From Acidimicrobiales bacterium (lineage in GTDB: Bacteria > Actinomycetota > Acidimicrobiia > Acidimicrobiales > Iamiaceae), in the NCBI GenBank assembly GCA_030448105.1, contig JAUJNP010000001.1:103609-167608 (forward strand): a stretch of 64,000 nt of DNA, written 5' to 3'. This document shows positions 26,476 to 33,773 of this stretch, one piece after another; the first letter of the stretch is position 1, and the number at the start of each line of letters is the position of its first letter. Position numbers and translations under genes: made by a program. The notes beneath the pieces are model-generated. The model saw only the letters and a list, made by a program, of their open reading frames with translations, had not been told where the DNA came from and did no database searches.

Positions 26476-27629
26476 CGGGGCAGGCCGAGCAGCCGTTCGG
26501 CGGCGATGGTGCGCTGGATCTCGTTGGTGCCGGCATAGATGGGCCCCGACAGCGCGAACTGGTGACCCCGTGCCCAGGGCCCATCGAGCACCGACTCGGG
26601 GCCGAGCAGGTCCAGGGCGGTGCGGTGCAGGGCGACGTCGAGCTCGGACCACCACAGCTTGTTGATGCTCGACTCGGCGCCGATCGATCCTCCTTTGGCC
26701 GATCCCCCCTCGGCCAGGGCGGTCACGGTGGCCAGGGTGAAGAGCTGGTAGGCCTCGGCCCGCATCCAGCCGTCGATCACCTGCTCGCGTCGCGCCGGGC
26801 CTCCACCGCCCTCACGCCAGAGGTCGATCAGCTTGGCGGTGGTGGCGAGAAAGCGCCCCGGGGACCGGAGGGTGAGGCCCCGCTCCGACCCGGTGGTGGC
26901 CATGGCCACCGACCACCCCTGGTCCACCTGGCCGAGCACGGCGTCGTCGGGCACGAACACGTCGGTGAGGAACACCTCGGCGAACCCCTCGTCGCCGTCG
27001 AGGCGCCCGAAGCCCCGGACGGTCACGCCCTCGGCGTCGAGGGGGACGAGGAAGTAGGTGAGCCCCCGGTGGCGCTCCGAGCCAGGGTCCGAGCGGAACA
27101 GGCCGAACAGGTGGGTGCAGAACGCGCCCCGGGTGGTCCAGGTCTTCTGGCCGTCCAGCACCCACCCGGCGTCGACCCTGGTGGCCCGGGAGGTGAGGCT
27201 GGCCAGGTCGCTGCCGGCGTTGGGCTCCGACCAGCCCTGACACCACAGGTCCTCGGCGGCGGCCATGCGGGGCAGGATGCGGTCGCGCTGGGCGGGGGTG
27301 CCGAACTCGAACACCGTGGGAGCGAGGAGGAAGATGCCGTTCTGGGTGACCCGGGGTGGGGCACCGGCCCGGTAGTACTCCTCCTCGAAGAGGAGCCACT
27401 CCCAGAGCGAGGCGTCGCGCCCGCCGTAGGCCTCGGGCCAGGACACGACCGCCCAGCGGTCCTCGAAGAGCATCCGCTCCCACTCGAGGTGCTGGGCGAA
27501 GCCCTCCCGGGTGTCGCCCGACGCGACGGCACCGCCGTGGGCGGCCCGCCAGGCGGCGAGGTTCTCCTCCAGCCACGAACGGGCCTCGGCCCGGAAGGCG
27601 TCCTCCTCGGACGACCAGGTGAGGTCCAC
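26472..27629 (-). CDS. Acyl-CoA dehydrogenase catalytic subunit (FadE31-like)
   Basis: A 385-residue acyl-CoA dehydrogenase with GWSEPNAGSDLASL, DGQKTWTTRGAF and the ending IYAGTNEIQRTIAAERLLGLPR. ATTGSERGLTLRSPG provides Glu at the helix-G position. It lies directly downstream of ipdC and pairs with the small subunit gene through an ATGA overlap. In mycobacteria FadE31 forms complexes with FadE32 or FadE33 in the HIP pathway, so this pair probably does the same. GTG start. Confidence 0.84.
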   Translation of the reverse strand: MDLTWSSEEDAFRAEARSWLEENLAAWRAAHGGAVASGDTREGFAQHLEWERMLFEDRWAVVSWPEAYGGRDASLWEWLLFEEEYYRAGAPPRVTQNGIFLLAPTVFEFGTPAQRDRILPRMAAAEDLWCQGWSEPNAGSDLASLTSRATRVDAGWVLDGQKTWTTRGAFCTHLFGLFRSDPGSERHRGLTYFLVPLDAEGVTVRGFGRLDGDEGFAEVFLTDVFVPDDAVLGQVDQGWSVAMATTGSERGLTLRSPGRFLATTAKLIDLWREGGGGPARREQVIDGWMRAEAYQLFTLATVTALAEGGSAKGGSIGAESSINKLWWSELDVALHRTALDLLGPESVLDGPWARGHQFALSGPIYAGTNEIQRTIAAERLLGLPR

Positions 27630-27630
27630 C

Positions 27631-28722
27631 TCAGGTGCCGCCGCTCAGCCGCTCGAGGGTGCCCTCGGCCTCGGCCACCATGCGGTCGATCACCTCGGCC
27701 ACCGTCGGCACGTCATCGATCACACCGGCGACCTGGCCGGTGGGGAGGGCGCCGGCGTCGGGGTCGCCGTCCACCAGCGCCGCCTTGATGAGCATGGGGG
27801 CGTTGGCCGCCATGGCCAACTGGGCCAGGGTGAGATCCTGGTGGGCCCGCATGCCCCGGGCCTCGCGCAACAGGTCGCCGACCCCGGTGCCCGTGGCGCG
27901 ATGGAAGGCGAGCGCGCTGCGCAGGGCCCGTGGCAGCCGGGTGGCCACGCCGGAGCGCTCGAGCCGGTCGACCAGCGGCGTGCGGATCACCCGTTGGGGA
28001 GCGCCGTCGAGGGCGGTGGTCACTACCGTGTCGGTGACGTTGGCGGCGAGGTAGCGGGCCTTCACCGCGTCGGGCACGTGGCTCTCGCGGGTGAGGAGGA
28101 ACCGGGTGCCCATGGCCACGCCGTCGGCACCCCAGGCCAGTGCGGCGATCAGGCCGCGCCCGTCGAAGAAGCCGCCCGCCCCCAGCACCGGAATCTCCGC
28201 ACCGACGGCATCGACCACCTGGGGGAGCAGCAGCGAGGTGGGGACGGTGCCGGTGTGGCCGCCACCCTCGCCCCCCTGGGCGATCACCGCGTCGACTCCG
28301 AGGGCCAGCATCTTCTCGGCGTGGCGACGGGCCCCGACGGTGGGCATGCACAGCACGCCGGCATCGTGGAGGGTGGCCACGGCCTCGTCGCTGGGGGGAC
28401 CGGCGAAGCTCACCAGGCGGACGCCCTCGGACACCACGAAGGCGATGCGCTCGGCCAGGCCGGGCTGGTCGGGCCGGAAGTTGACTCCGAAGGGCGCGTC
28501 GGTGCGCTCCTTCACCGCCCGCACCGACCGGCGCAGCTCGTCGTCGGTCATGGTGACGGCAGCCAGGATGCCGAAGCCCCCGGCGGCGCTGGTGGCGGCG
28601 GTGAGACCGGCGCCGGAGACCCAGCCCATGCCGGTCTGCACGATCGGCCACCGCACGCCGACGAGGTCGCAGAACCGGGTGTGCAGGGGACCCTGGTGCG
28701 GCACGGGCGAACCGTCAGCCAT
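27631..28722 (-). CDS. ipdC: IpdC, FMN-dependent oxidoreductase of HIP degradation
   Basis: A 363-residue nitronate monooxygenase-fold TIM barrel. IVQTGMGWVSGA, the His motif AQGGEGGGHTG, GAGGFFDGRGL and MGTRFLLT match Rv3553 (IpdC) closely. IpdC is needed to process the C/D-ring CoA thioester before ring D opening. Its start overlaps the ipdB stop by 8 bp, keeping the mycobacterial order echA20-ipdA-ipdB-ipdC. General nitronate monooxygenase is an alternative, but the context argues against it. Confidence 0.9.
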   Translation of the reverse strand: MADGSPVPHQGPLHTRFCDLVGVRWPIVQTGMGWVSGAGLTAATSAAGGFGILAAVTMTDDELRRSVRAVKERTDAPFGVNFRPDQPGLAERIAFVVSEGVRLVSFAGPPSDEAVATLHDAGVLCMPTVGARRHAEKMLALGVDAVIAQGGEGGGHTGTVPTSLLLPQVVDAVGAEIPVLGAGGFFDGRGLIAALAWGADGVAMGTRFLLTRESHVPDAVKARYLAANVTDTVVTTALDGAPQRVIRTPLVDRLERSGVATRLPRALRSALAFHRATGTGVGDLLREARGMRAHQDLTLAQLAMAANAPMLIKAALVDGDPDAGALPTGQVAGVIDDVPTVAEVIDRMVAEAEGTLERLSGGT

Positions 28723-29479
28723 CGGGCACCTCGGCCTCCCGCAGGCCCGACGGATCGATCACGTCGCGCAACAGGCGGAGCTCGTCCTCGGTGGGCGGGC
28801 GCGACTCCCCCACGTCGTCGGGGACGACCAGCTCGAAGCCGGTGGCCTCCACCACGTCGTCGACGCTGACGCCGGGGTGGACCGAGCGCAGCCGCATGCG
28901 GTGGTCTGGGGTCTCGAAGTCGAACACGCCAAGGTTCGACACCACCCGGCGGATCTCGTGGAAGCGGGCCGCCACCGGGCCCAGCTCGGCCGCCCGGTCG
29001 TAGCCGATGCCGCACACCACGTCGACCCGTTCCACGAACACCTTCGGCGAGTGGTTGGGCACCCAGTAGCTGGTGGTGTTGTTGATGGTGTTGCCGGGCG
29101 CGCCCCGGAAGCCGAGCAGCTGGACCTTCGGGCGCTGCGGATCGGGTCCGAGGGCGGCGATGTTCTGGTTGCCGTAGCGGTCGACCTGGGTGGCGCCCAT
29201 CATCACGTGCCGGCGCCCGCCCCACACCACGTCGAACATCCGCCGGTAGGGGTTCCACGCCTCGCTCACCTTGCCGCTGGGCCACTCGAAGGCGGCGTGG
29301 TCGGCCACGAGGCAGGCCTCTCCGTCGGTCATCACCAGGTCGGGCTCGAAGCTGGCGCGGGCCAGCCGGCCGCCGATCATGGGGATGGTGCCGATGGGGT
29401 TGGCCAACCGCTCCCCGTCGCCCCGGAAGGCCTCGGCCACCGCCACCGCGCACACCCCGGCCCGGGTGGCGGTGCTCAT
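28715..29479 (-). CDS. ipdB: IpdB, beta subunit of the steroid ring C hydrolase
   Basis: A 254-residue CoA-transferase-fold subunit matching Rv3552 almost throughout: TRAGVCAVAVAEAFRGDG, VMTDGEACLVAD, WGGRRHVMMGATQVDRYGNQN, GAPGNTINNTTSYWVPNH, RVVSNLGVFDFETPDH, LHPGV-like VHPGVSVDDV. IpdAB keeps the CoA-transferase fold but hydrolytically opens the last ring of COCHEA-CoA to MOODA-CoA. ATG overlaps the ipdA stop as ATGA, giving equimolar synthesis of the two subunits. Confidence 0.93.
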   Translation of the reverse strand: MSTATRAGVCAVAVAEAFRGDGERLANPIGTIPMIGGRLARASFEPDLVMTDGEACLVADHAAFEWPSGKVSEAWNPYRRMFDVVWGGRRHVMMGATQVDRYGNQNIAALGPDPQRPKVQLLGFRGAPGNTINNTTSYWVPNHSPKVFVERVDVVCGIGYDRAAELGPVAARFHEIRRVVSNLGVFDFETPDHRMRLRSVHPGVSVDDVVEATGFELVVPDDVGESRPPTEDELRLLRDVIDPSGLREAEVPDG

Positions 29480-30342
29480 CGTCCGGCCACCGCCCGCTGG
29501 TAGGCGGCCTCGTCGGCGACGTCGAGCCACCGGCGGCGGAAGCCGTCCCACCCCCCCGCCCCCCGCGCGGACGCCGCGTACTCCCTCTGGAAACCCTCGT
29601 CGCGCCCGTAGTCGGGGTCGCAGGAGGTGGGGTGGGCGCCGTTGGGGGCCTCCACCACGCCGTCGACGAGCAGGCGGCCGATGCGCAGGGTGTGCACCGA
29701 TCCCTCGTCGAGGAGCCGTTCGGTCGGCACCACCCGTTCCACCGAGATGAAGCGCTGCTCGGCCGCCTCCAGCATGAGGTCGTCGAAGTAGAGGTCGGGG
29801 CCGAGGTACTGGGCGTTGCCGCGCTCGTCGCTGCGGTTGAGGTGGCACAGGGCGGCGTCGAGGGGCAGGGCGGGCACGGCCACCAGCTCCTCGCCGTCGC
29901 CGCCCCCGGGGCCGGGGTAGGGCGAGCGCACGGTGCGCAGGTCCGGGTTCACCCGGAACAGGTCCGAGCCCAGGCCCGCCCGGGTGGGCAGGAACGGCAC
30001 CCGCCACGCCGCCGCCTGCAAGCCGAGCAGCACCATGCCCTCGTCGAGCTCGGTGCACTCGACCGCACCCGACTCCCGGGCGCGGCGAAAGTACGGCTCC
30101 AGGGGGATGGAGTCGAGGGACACGAAGGCGAACACCAGGCGGCGCACCTTGCCGGCGGCGCAGAGCATGCCCACGTCGGGCCCGCCGTAGCTGACGACGG
30201 TGAGGTCGTGCAGGGCGCTGCGGAGGATGGCCCGCACCACCGACATCGGCTTGCGCCGGCTCCCCCACCCGCCGATGCCGATGGTCATACCCGGCTCGAG
30301 GCGGGCGACGACGTCGTCCTCGGTCATGCGCTTGTCGCTCAT
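29476..30342 (-). CDS. ipdA: IpdA, alpha subunit of the steroid ring C hydrolase
   Basis: A 288-residue partner of IpdB. GGWGSRRKPMSVVRAILRS, YGGPDVGMLCAAGKVRR, FVSLDSIPLEPYFRRARESG, LPTRAGLGSDLF and EAPNGAHPTSCDPDYGRDE match Rv3551. The Glu in LDEGM (about residue 101) is the likely counterpart of the catalytic glutamate described for IpdA. ATG overlaps the echA20 stop as ATGA. These two genes are good markers of aerobic steroid C/D-ring degradation. Confidence 0.93.
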   Translation of the reverse strand: MSDKRMTEDDVVARLEPGMTIGIGGWGSRRKPMSVVRAILRSALHDLTVVSYGGPDVGMLCAAGKVRRLVFAFVSLDSIPLEPYFRRARESGAVECTELDEGMVLLGLQAAAWRVPFLPTRAGLGSDLFRVNPDLRTVRSPYPGPGGGDGEELVAVPALPLDAALCHLNRSDERGNAQYLGPDLYFDDLMLEAAEQRFISVERVVPTERLLDEGSVHTLRIGRLLVDGVVEAPNGAHPTSCDPDYGRDEGFQREYAASARGAGGWDGFRRRWLDVADEAAYQRAVAGR

Positions 30343-31100
30343 GCAGAGGTGCCGGGGTCGCGCTTGGCGACGAACGCGTCGCGATGCTCGTCGGCCACGC
30401 CCAGCAGGTTGAGCTCGAAGGTGAAACCCTGCTCGAAGCGGTAGCTGCGGCGCACGTCCCAGGGGTCGATCCCGTTGAGCGACTCCTTGGCCGCCCGGAT
30501 CACCGCCGGGCTCTTGCCGGCGATGTCGGCGGCCAAGGCGAGGGCGGCGGCGCGCAGCTGGGCGGCGGGCACGACCCGCAGCACCGAGCCCCACCGGTGC
30601 AGCTCCTCGGCGGTGGCGGTGGCCGAGGTGTACACCATCGCCCGCATGCGGTGCTGGGGCACCAGGCGGGACAGGTGGGTGGCCGCCCCCAGCGCCCCCC
30701 GGTCGACCTCGGGCAGGCCGAACGTGGCGTCGTCGCTGGCGATGACCACGTCGGCGTTGCCAACCAGGCCGATGCCCCCGCCGAGGCAGTAGCCGTGGAC
30801 GGCGGCGATCACCGGGACGGCGCACTCGTAGACGGCGGCGAACGCCTCGGCGCACCCGCGGTTGGCACCGACGAGGGCGTCGAACCCTTCGGTGGCCTGC
30901 ATCTCCTTGATGTCGACGCCGGCGTTGAACCCCCGGCCCTCGGCCCGCAGCACGACGACCCGGGTGGCAGGGTCCTGCCCCGCGCCGCGCACGGTCTTCG
31001 CCAGCTCGAACCAGTCGGCCACCGCCAGCGCGTTCACCGGCGGGTTGTCCATCACCACCTCGGCGATGCCCTGGTCGTCGACCGTGGAGGAGATGCCCAT
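30339..31100 (-). CDS. echA20: EchA20, ring D hydrolase of the crotonase family
   Basis: A 253-residue crotonase-fold protein matching Rv3550. The oxyanion-hole segment AEGRGFNAGVDIKEMQATEGF, GYCLGGGIGLVGNADVVIASDDATFGLPEV and RGALGAATHLSRLVPQHRMR are nearly family-diagnostic, as is the end FTFELNLLGVADEHRDAF. In mycobacteria EchA20 hydrolytically cleaves ring D of HIEC-CoA. First gene of the minus-strand HIP operon; a type A operator lies 10 bp upstream of its ATG. Confidence 0.93.
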   Translation of the reverse strand: MGISSTVDDQGIAEVVMDNPPVNALAVADWFELAKTVRGAGQDPATRVVVLRAEGRGFNAGVDIKEMQATEGFDALVGANRGCAEAFAAVYECAVPVIAAVHGYCLGGGIGLVGNADVVIASDDATFGLPEVDRGALGAATHLSRLVPQHRMRAMVYTSATATAEELHRWGSVLRVVPAAQLRAAALALAADIAGKSPAVIRAAKESLNGIDPWDVRRSYRFEQGFTFELNLLGVADEHRDAFVAKRDPGTSA

Positions 31101-31110
31101 CGACTACTTT

Positions 31111-31125
31111 CTGATGCGCCGTCAG
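31111..31125. promoter_or_regulatory. Type A operator CTGATGCGCCGTCAG between echA20 and SDR
   Basis: Palindrome (one arm CTGAT) 10 bp before echA20 and 34 bp before the divergent Rv3549c-like SDR. It can control the whole HIP core in both directions. Confidence 0.72.
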
Positions 31126-31159
31126 GTCCGGCCCGGCAACGTACCGCACAGGAGCTTTG

Positions 31160-31918
31160 ATGACGATCCCGCTCGACCTCGCCGGCCGGGTGGCGCTGGT
31201 CACGGGAGGCGGCCGGGGGGTGGGCGCGGGGATCGCCGGCCGGCTGCTCGACGCCGGCGCCCGGGTGGTGGTGTGCGGCCGCACGGAACCCGCCGGCCTG
31301 GCACCTGGCGTCGGCTTCCTCGGGTGCGACGTGCGCGACCCCGACGCGGTGGAGGCGCTGGTGGCAGCGTGCGGGGAGCGCTTCGGCCGGCTCGACGTGG
31401 TCGTCAACAACGCCGGGGGGTCGCCGGTGGCGGACGCGGCCACCGCCTCGCCCCGCCTGACCGAGAAGGTGATCGCCCTGAACCTCACCGCCGCGCTGCA
31501 CGTGGCCCAGGCGGCCAACGCCCGGATGCAGGCCCAGCCCGACGGGGGCGTCATCGTCAACGTGGCCTCGCTGTCGGGGCTCCGCCCGTCCCCGGGCACG
31601 GCGGCCTACGGCGCGGCCAAGGCCGGCCTCCTCAACCTCACCCGGACCCTCGCCATGGAGTGGGCGCCGAAGGTCAGGGTCAACGCCGTCTCGGCCGGCA
31701 TCGTGCGCACCGAAGCCTTCGAGGACTACTACGGCGGGCCCGAGGCCGCCGCCGCAGTGGGCGCCACCGTTCCCCTCGGCCGGGTGGCCGAGCCGGCCGA
31801 CGTGGGCAACGCCGTCGCCTTCCTCGCCTCGCCGCTGGCTGCGTTCGTGAGCGGCGCCAACCTCGAGGTGCACGGCGGCGGCGAGCGCCTGGCCTTCAGC
31901 GAGCACTTCGGCGGGTGA
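31160..31918 (+). CDS. SDR dehydrogenase, Rv3549c-like
   Basis: A 252-residue short-chain dehydrogenase. TGGGRGVGAGI, NNAGGSPVADAAT, NVASLSGLRPSPGTAAYGAAKAG and WAPKVRVNAVSAGIVRTE match Rv3549c of the KstR2 regulon. ATG at 31160 preferred over a TTG 3 bp earlier, since it follows CAGGAGC. Divergent from echA20 and sharing its operator, as in the mycobacterial locus. Likely oxidises or reduces a ring hydroxyl or keto group of a HIP intermediate; exact step not known to me. Confidence 0.87.
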   Translation: MTIPLDLAGRVALVTGGGRGVGAGIAGRLLDAGARVVVCGRTEPAGLAPGVGFLGCDVRDPDAVEALVAACGERFGRLDVVVNNAGGSPVADAATASPRLTEKVIALNLTAALHVAQAANARMQAQPDGGVIVNVASLSGLRPSPGTAAYGAAKAGLLNLTRTLAMEWAPKVRVNAVSAGIVRTEAFEDYYGGPEAAAAVGATVPLGRVAEPADVGNAVAFLASPLAAFVSGANLEVHGGGERLAFSEHFGG

Positions 31919-31942
31919 TCCCTCGCGCCTCTACCATGCCCT

Positions 31943-31957
31943 CTGACGGCCCGTCAG
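31943..31957. promoter_or_regulatory. Type A operator CTGACGGCCCGTCAG overlapping a ribosome site
   Basis: Perfect 7-1-7 palindrome whose right end (CAGGAG) runs into the ribosome-binding site of the DUF35 gene, 8 bp before its GTG. A protein bound here would sit on the transcription start or in a very short leader. Confidence 0.75.
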
Positions 31958-31965
31958 GAGCTGCC

Positions 31966-32418
31966 GTGACCAAGACCAGGGTGCCCGCCGTCGAAGGCTG
32001 GTTCACCAGCGACCCGGACCGTCCCGCTCTTCTGGGGCAGCGGTGTGCCGCCTGCGGCACCTACGTCTTCCCCCCCAGAGACCGCTCGTGGTGCCCCAAC
32101 CCCGGCTGCGCCGGCCGCCAGCTCGACGAGGTGGAGCTCTCCCGGCGGGGCACGGTGTGGTCCTACACCGACGCCCGCTACCAGCCACCCCTGCCCTACG
32201 TGGTGCCCGGCGCCGAGCACCGGCCCTTCGCCCTCGCCGCGGTCGAGCTGGCCGCCGAGGGGCTCGTGGTCATGGGCCAGGTGGTGCCCGGCGTGAGCGT
32301 CGACGACCTGGCCGTCGGAGCACCGGTCGAGCTGGTGGTCGACACCCTCTACGAGGACGACGAGCACACCTACCTGGTGTGGAAGTGGGCTCCGGTCGCA
32401 GGAGGAGGAGGGGCATGA
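31966..32418 (+). CDS. DUF35 OB-fold protein with zinc ribbon (Ltp/ChsH2-C type partner)
   Basis: A 150-residue acyl-CoA-binding DUF35 protein: rubredoxin-like zinc ribbon RCAACGTYVFPP ... WCPNPGC followed by an OB-fold (GTVWSYTDARYQPPLPY, FALAAVEL, VVPGVSVDDLAVGAPVELVVD). GTG taken as start because it follows AGGAG; the ATG at 31936 would translate the operator. ATGA overlap with the thiolase-like gene is diagnostic: DUF35 proteins form complexes with thiolase-like Ltp proteins, for example ChsH2-Ltp2 aldolase in cholesterol side-chain removal and Rv3521-Rv3522. Confidence 0.86.
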   Translation: MTKTRVPAVEGWFTSDPDRPALLGQRCAACGTYVFPPRDRSWCPNPGCAGRQLDEVELSRRGTVWSYTDARYQPPLPYVVPGAEHRPFALAAVELAAEGLVVMGQVVPGVSVDDLAVGAPVELVVDTLYEDDEHTYLVWKWAPVAGGGGA

Positions 32419-33608
32419 GGGGACGCGACGACGTGGTCGTCCTCGGGGTGGGCATGCACCCGTGGGGCAAGTGGGGGCGGAATTTCGTCGAGTACGGGGT
32501 GGCGGCGGCCACCGACGCCCTCGGCGACGCCGGGCTGGACTGGGGCGACGTGCAGTTCGTGTCCGGCGCCGACACGATGCGCAACGGCTACCCCGGCTAC
32601 GTGGCCGGGGCCACCTTCGCCCAAGCGCTGGGCTGGACCGGCGTACCGGTGGCTTCCTCCTACGCCGCCTGCGCGTCGGGCGCCACCGCCATGGAGGTGG
32701 CCCGCACCCGGATCCTCGCCGGCCTCTGCGACGTGGCCCTCGTGGTCGGCGCCGACACCACCCCGAAGGGGTTCCTGGCCCCCACCTCCGGCGAGCGGCC
32801 CGACGACCCCGACTGGTTGCGCTTCCGGCTGCTCGGCGCCACCAACCCCACGTACTTCGCGCTCTACGCCCGGCGCCGGATGGACCTCTACGGCGCCACC
32901 GATGCCGACTTCGCCCGGGTCAAGGTGAAGAACGCCCGCCACGGGCTGAACAACGCCAACGCCCGGTACCGCAAGGAGGTGACGGAGTCCGAGGTGCTGG
33001 CGTCGCCCATGGTGGCCGACCCCCTGCGGCTGCTCGAGATCTGCGCCACGTCAGACGGGGGGGCGGCCGTGGTGCTGGCCAGCGCCGCCTTCGCCCGCCG
33101 GCACACCACCGAGCCGGTGCGGGTGGCGGCCATCTCCACGGCCACGCCCACCTATCCCAACGCCGTCATCGAGATGCCGAACTTCGCCACCGACTCGTGG
33201 GCGGCCGCCGCCCCGCCGGAACGCCCGTTCAAGGCGTCGATCGCGGCCGCCGCCTACGACGAGGCGGGCATCGGGCCCGAGGACCTCTCCCTCGCCGAGG
33301 TGTACGACCTCTCCGCCGCCCTCGAGCTCGACTGGTACGAGGACATCGGCCTCTGCAAGCCCGGCGAGGCCGAGCGCCTCCTCAACGACGGCGACACCAC
33401 CATCGGAGGGCGGGTGCCGGTGAACCCCAGCGGCGGCCTGTCGTGCTTCGGCGAAGCGGTGCCGGCCCAGGCCATCGCCCAGGTGTGCGAGGTGACCTGG
33501 CAGCTCCGGGGCCGGGCCACCGGCCGCCAGGTGGAGGGCGCCCGGGTCGGCATCACCGCCAACCAGGGCCTGTTCGGCCACGGCTCCTCGGTGCTGCTGG
33601 CGCGCTGA
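32415..33608 (+). CDS. Lipid-transfer/thiolase-like protein (Ltp family)
   Basis: A 397-residue thiolase-fold protein of the SCP-x/Ltp type: VVLGVGMHPWGKWG, SSYAACASGATAMEVARTRI (Cys near 79), GGAAVVLAS, LAEVYDLSAALELDWYEDIG, NPSGGLSCFGEAVPAQAIAQ and ITANQGLFGHGSS. The C-terminal CxG motif and the His of true thiolases are altered (NPSGGLSCFG, NQGLFGHG), as in Ltp aldolases. With the overlapping DUF35 partner it probably cleaves a steroid-related 3-hydroxy- or 3-oxoacyl-CoA by retro-aldol or thiolytic chemistry. Confidence 0.86.
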   Translation: MRGRDDVVVLGVGMHPWGKWGRNFVEYGVAAATDALGDAGLDWGDVQFVSGADTMRNGYPGYVAGATFAQALGWTGVPVASSYAACASGATAMEVARTRILAGLCDVALVVGADTTPKGFLAPTSGERPDDPDWLRFRLLGATNPTYFALYARRRMDLYGATDADFARVKVKNARHGLNNANARYRKEVTESEVLASPMVADPLRLLEICATSDGGAAVVLASAAFARRHTTEPVRVAAISTATPTYPNAVIEMPNFATDSWAAAAPPERPFKASIAAAAYDEAGIGPEDLSLAEVYDLSAALELDWYEDIGLCKPGEAERLLNDGDTTIGGRVPVNPSGGLSCFGEAVPAQAIAQVCEVTWQLRGRATGRQVEGARVGITANQGLFGHGSSVLLAR

Positions 33609-33613
33609 ACCCC

Positions 33614-33730
33614 TCAGTACTCGCGCTCGGGCACCTTGCGGTCCGGGTGGTCGAGGGCGATGTGGGCCTGCAGCTCGTGGATGTTGGGGAAGCGCAGCTC
33701 GCAGAAGGGGCACTGGTGGACGTCGGTCAT
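33614..33730 (-). CDS. 38-residue C2H2 zinc-finger protein
   Basis: Short gene: MTDVHQCPFCELRFPNIHEL begins it, followed by an AHIALDH helix and an acidic/basic tail PDRKVPEREY. Two Cys (C7, C10) and two His (H23, H28) are spaced as in a classic C2H2 finger. It runs antisense to no gene and lies between convergent Ltp and a minus-strand membrane-protein gene, so it is likely real. Single-finger peptides of this form occur in actinobacteria without known function. Confidence 0.62.
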   Translation of the reverse strand: MTDVHQCPFCELRFPNIHELQAHIALDHPDRKVPEREY

Positions 33731-33773
33731 GGCCTCAGTGTCGCGCCGCCCGGCGGCCGGCCGCCGGGCGGGC

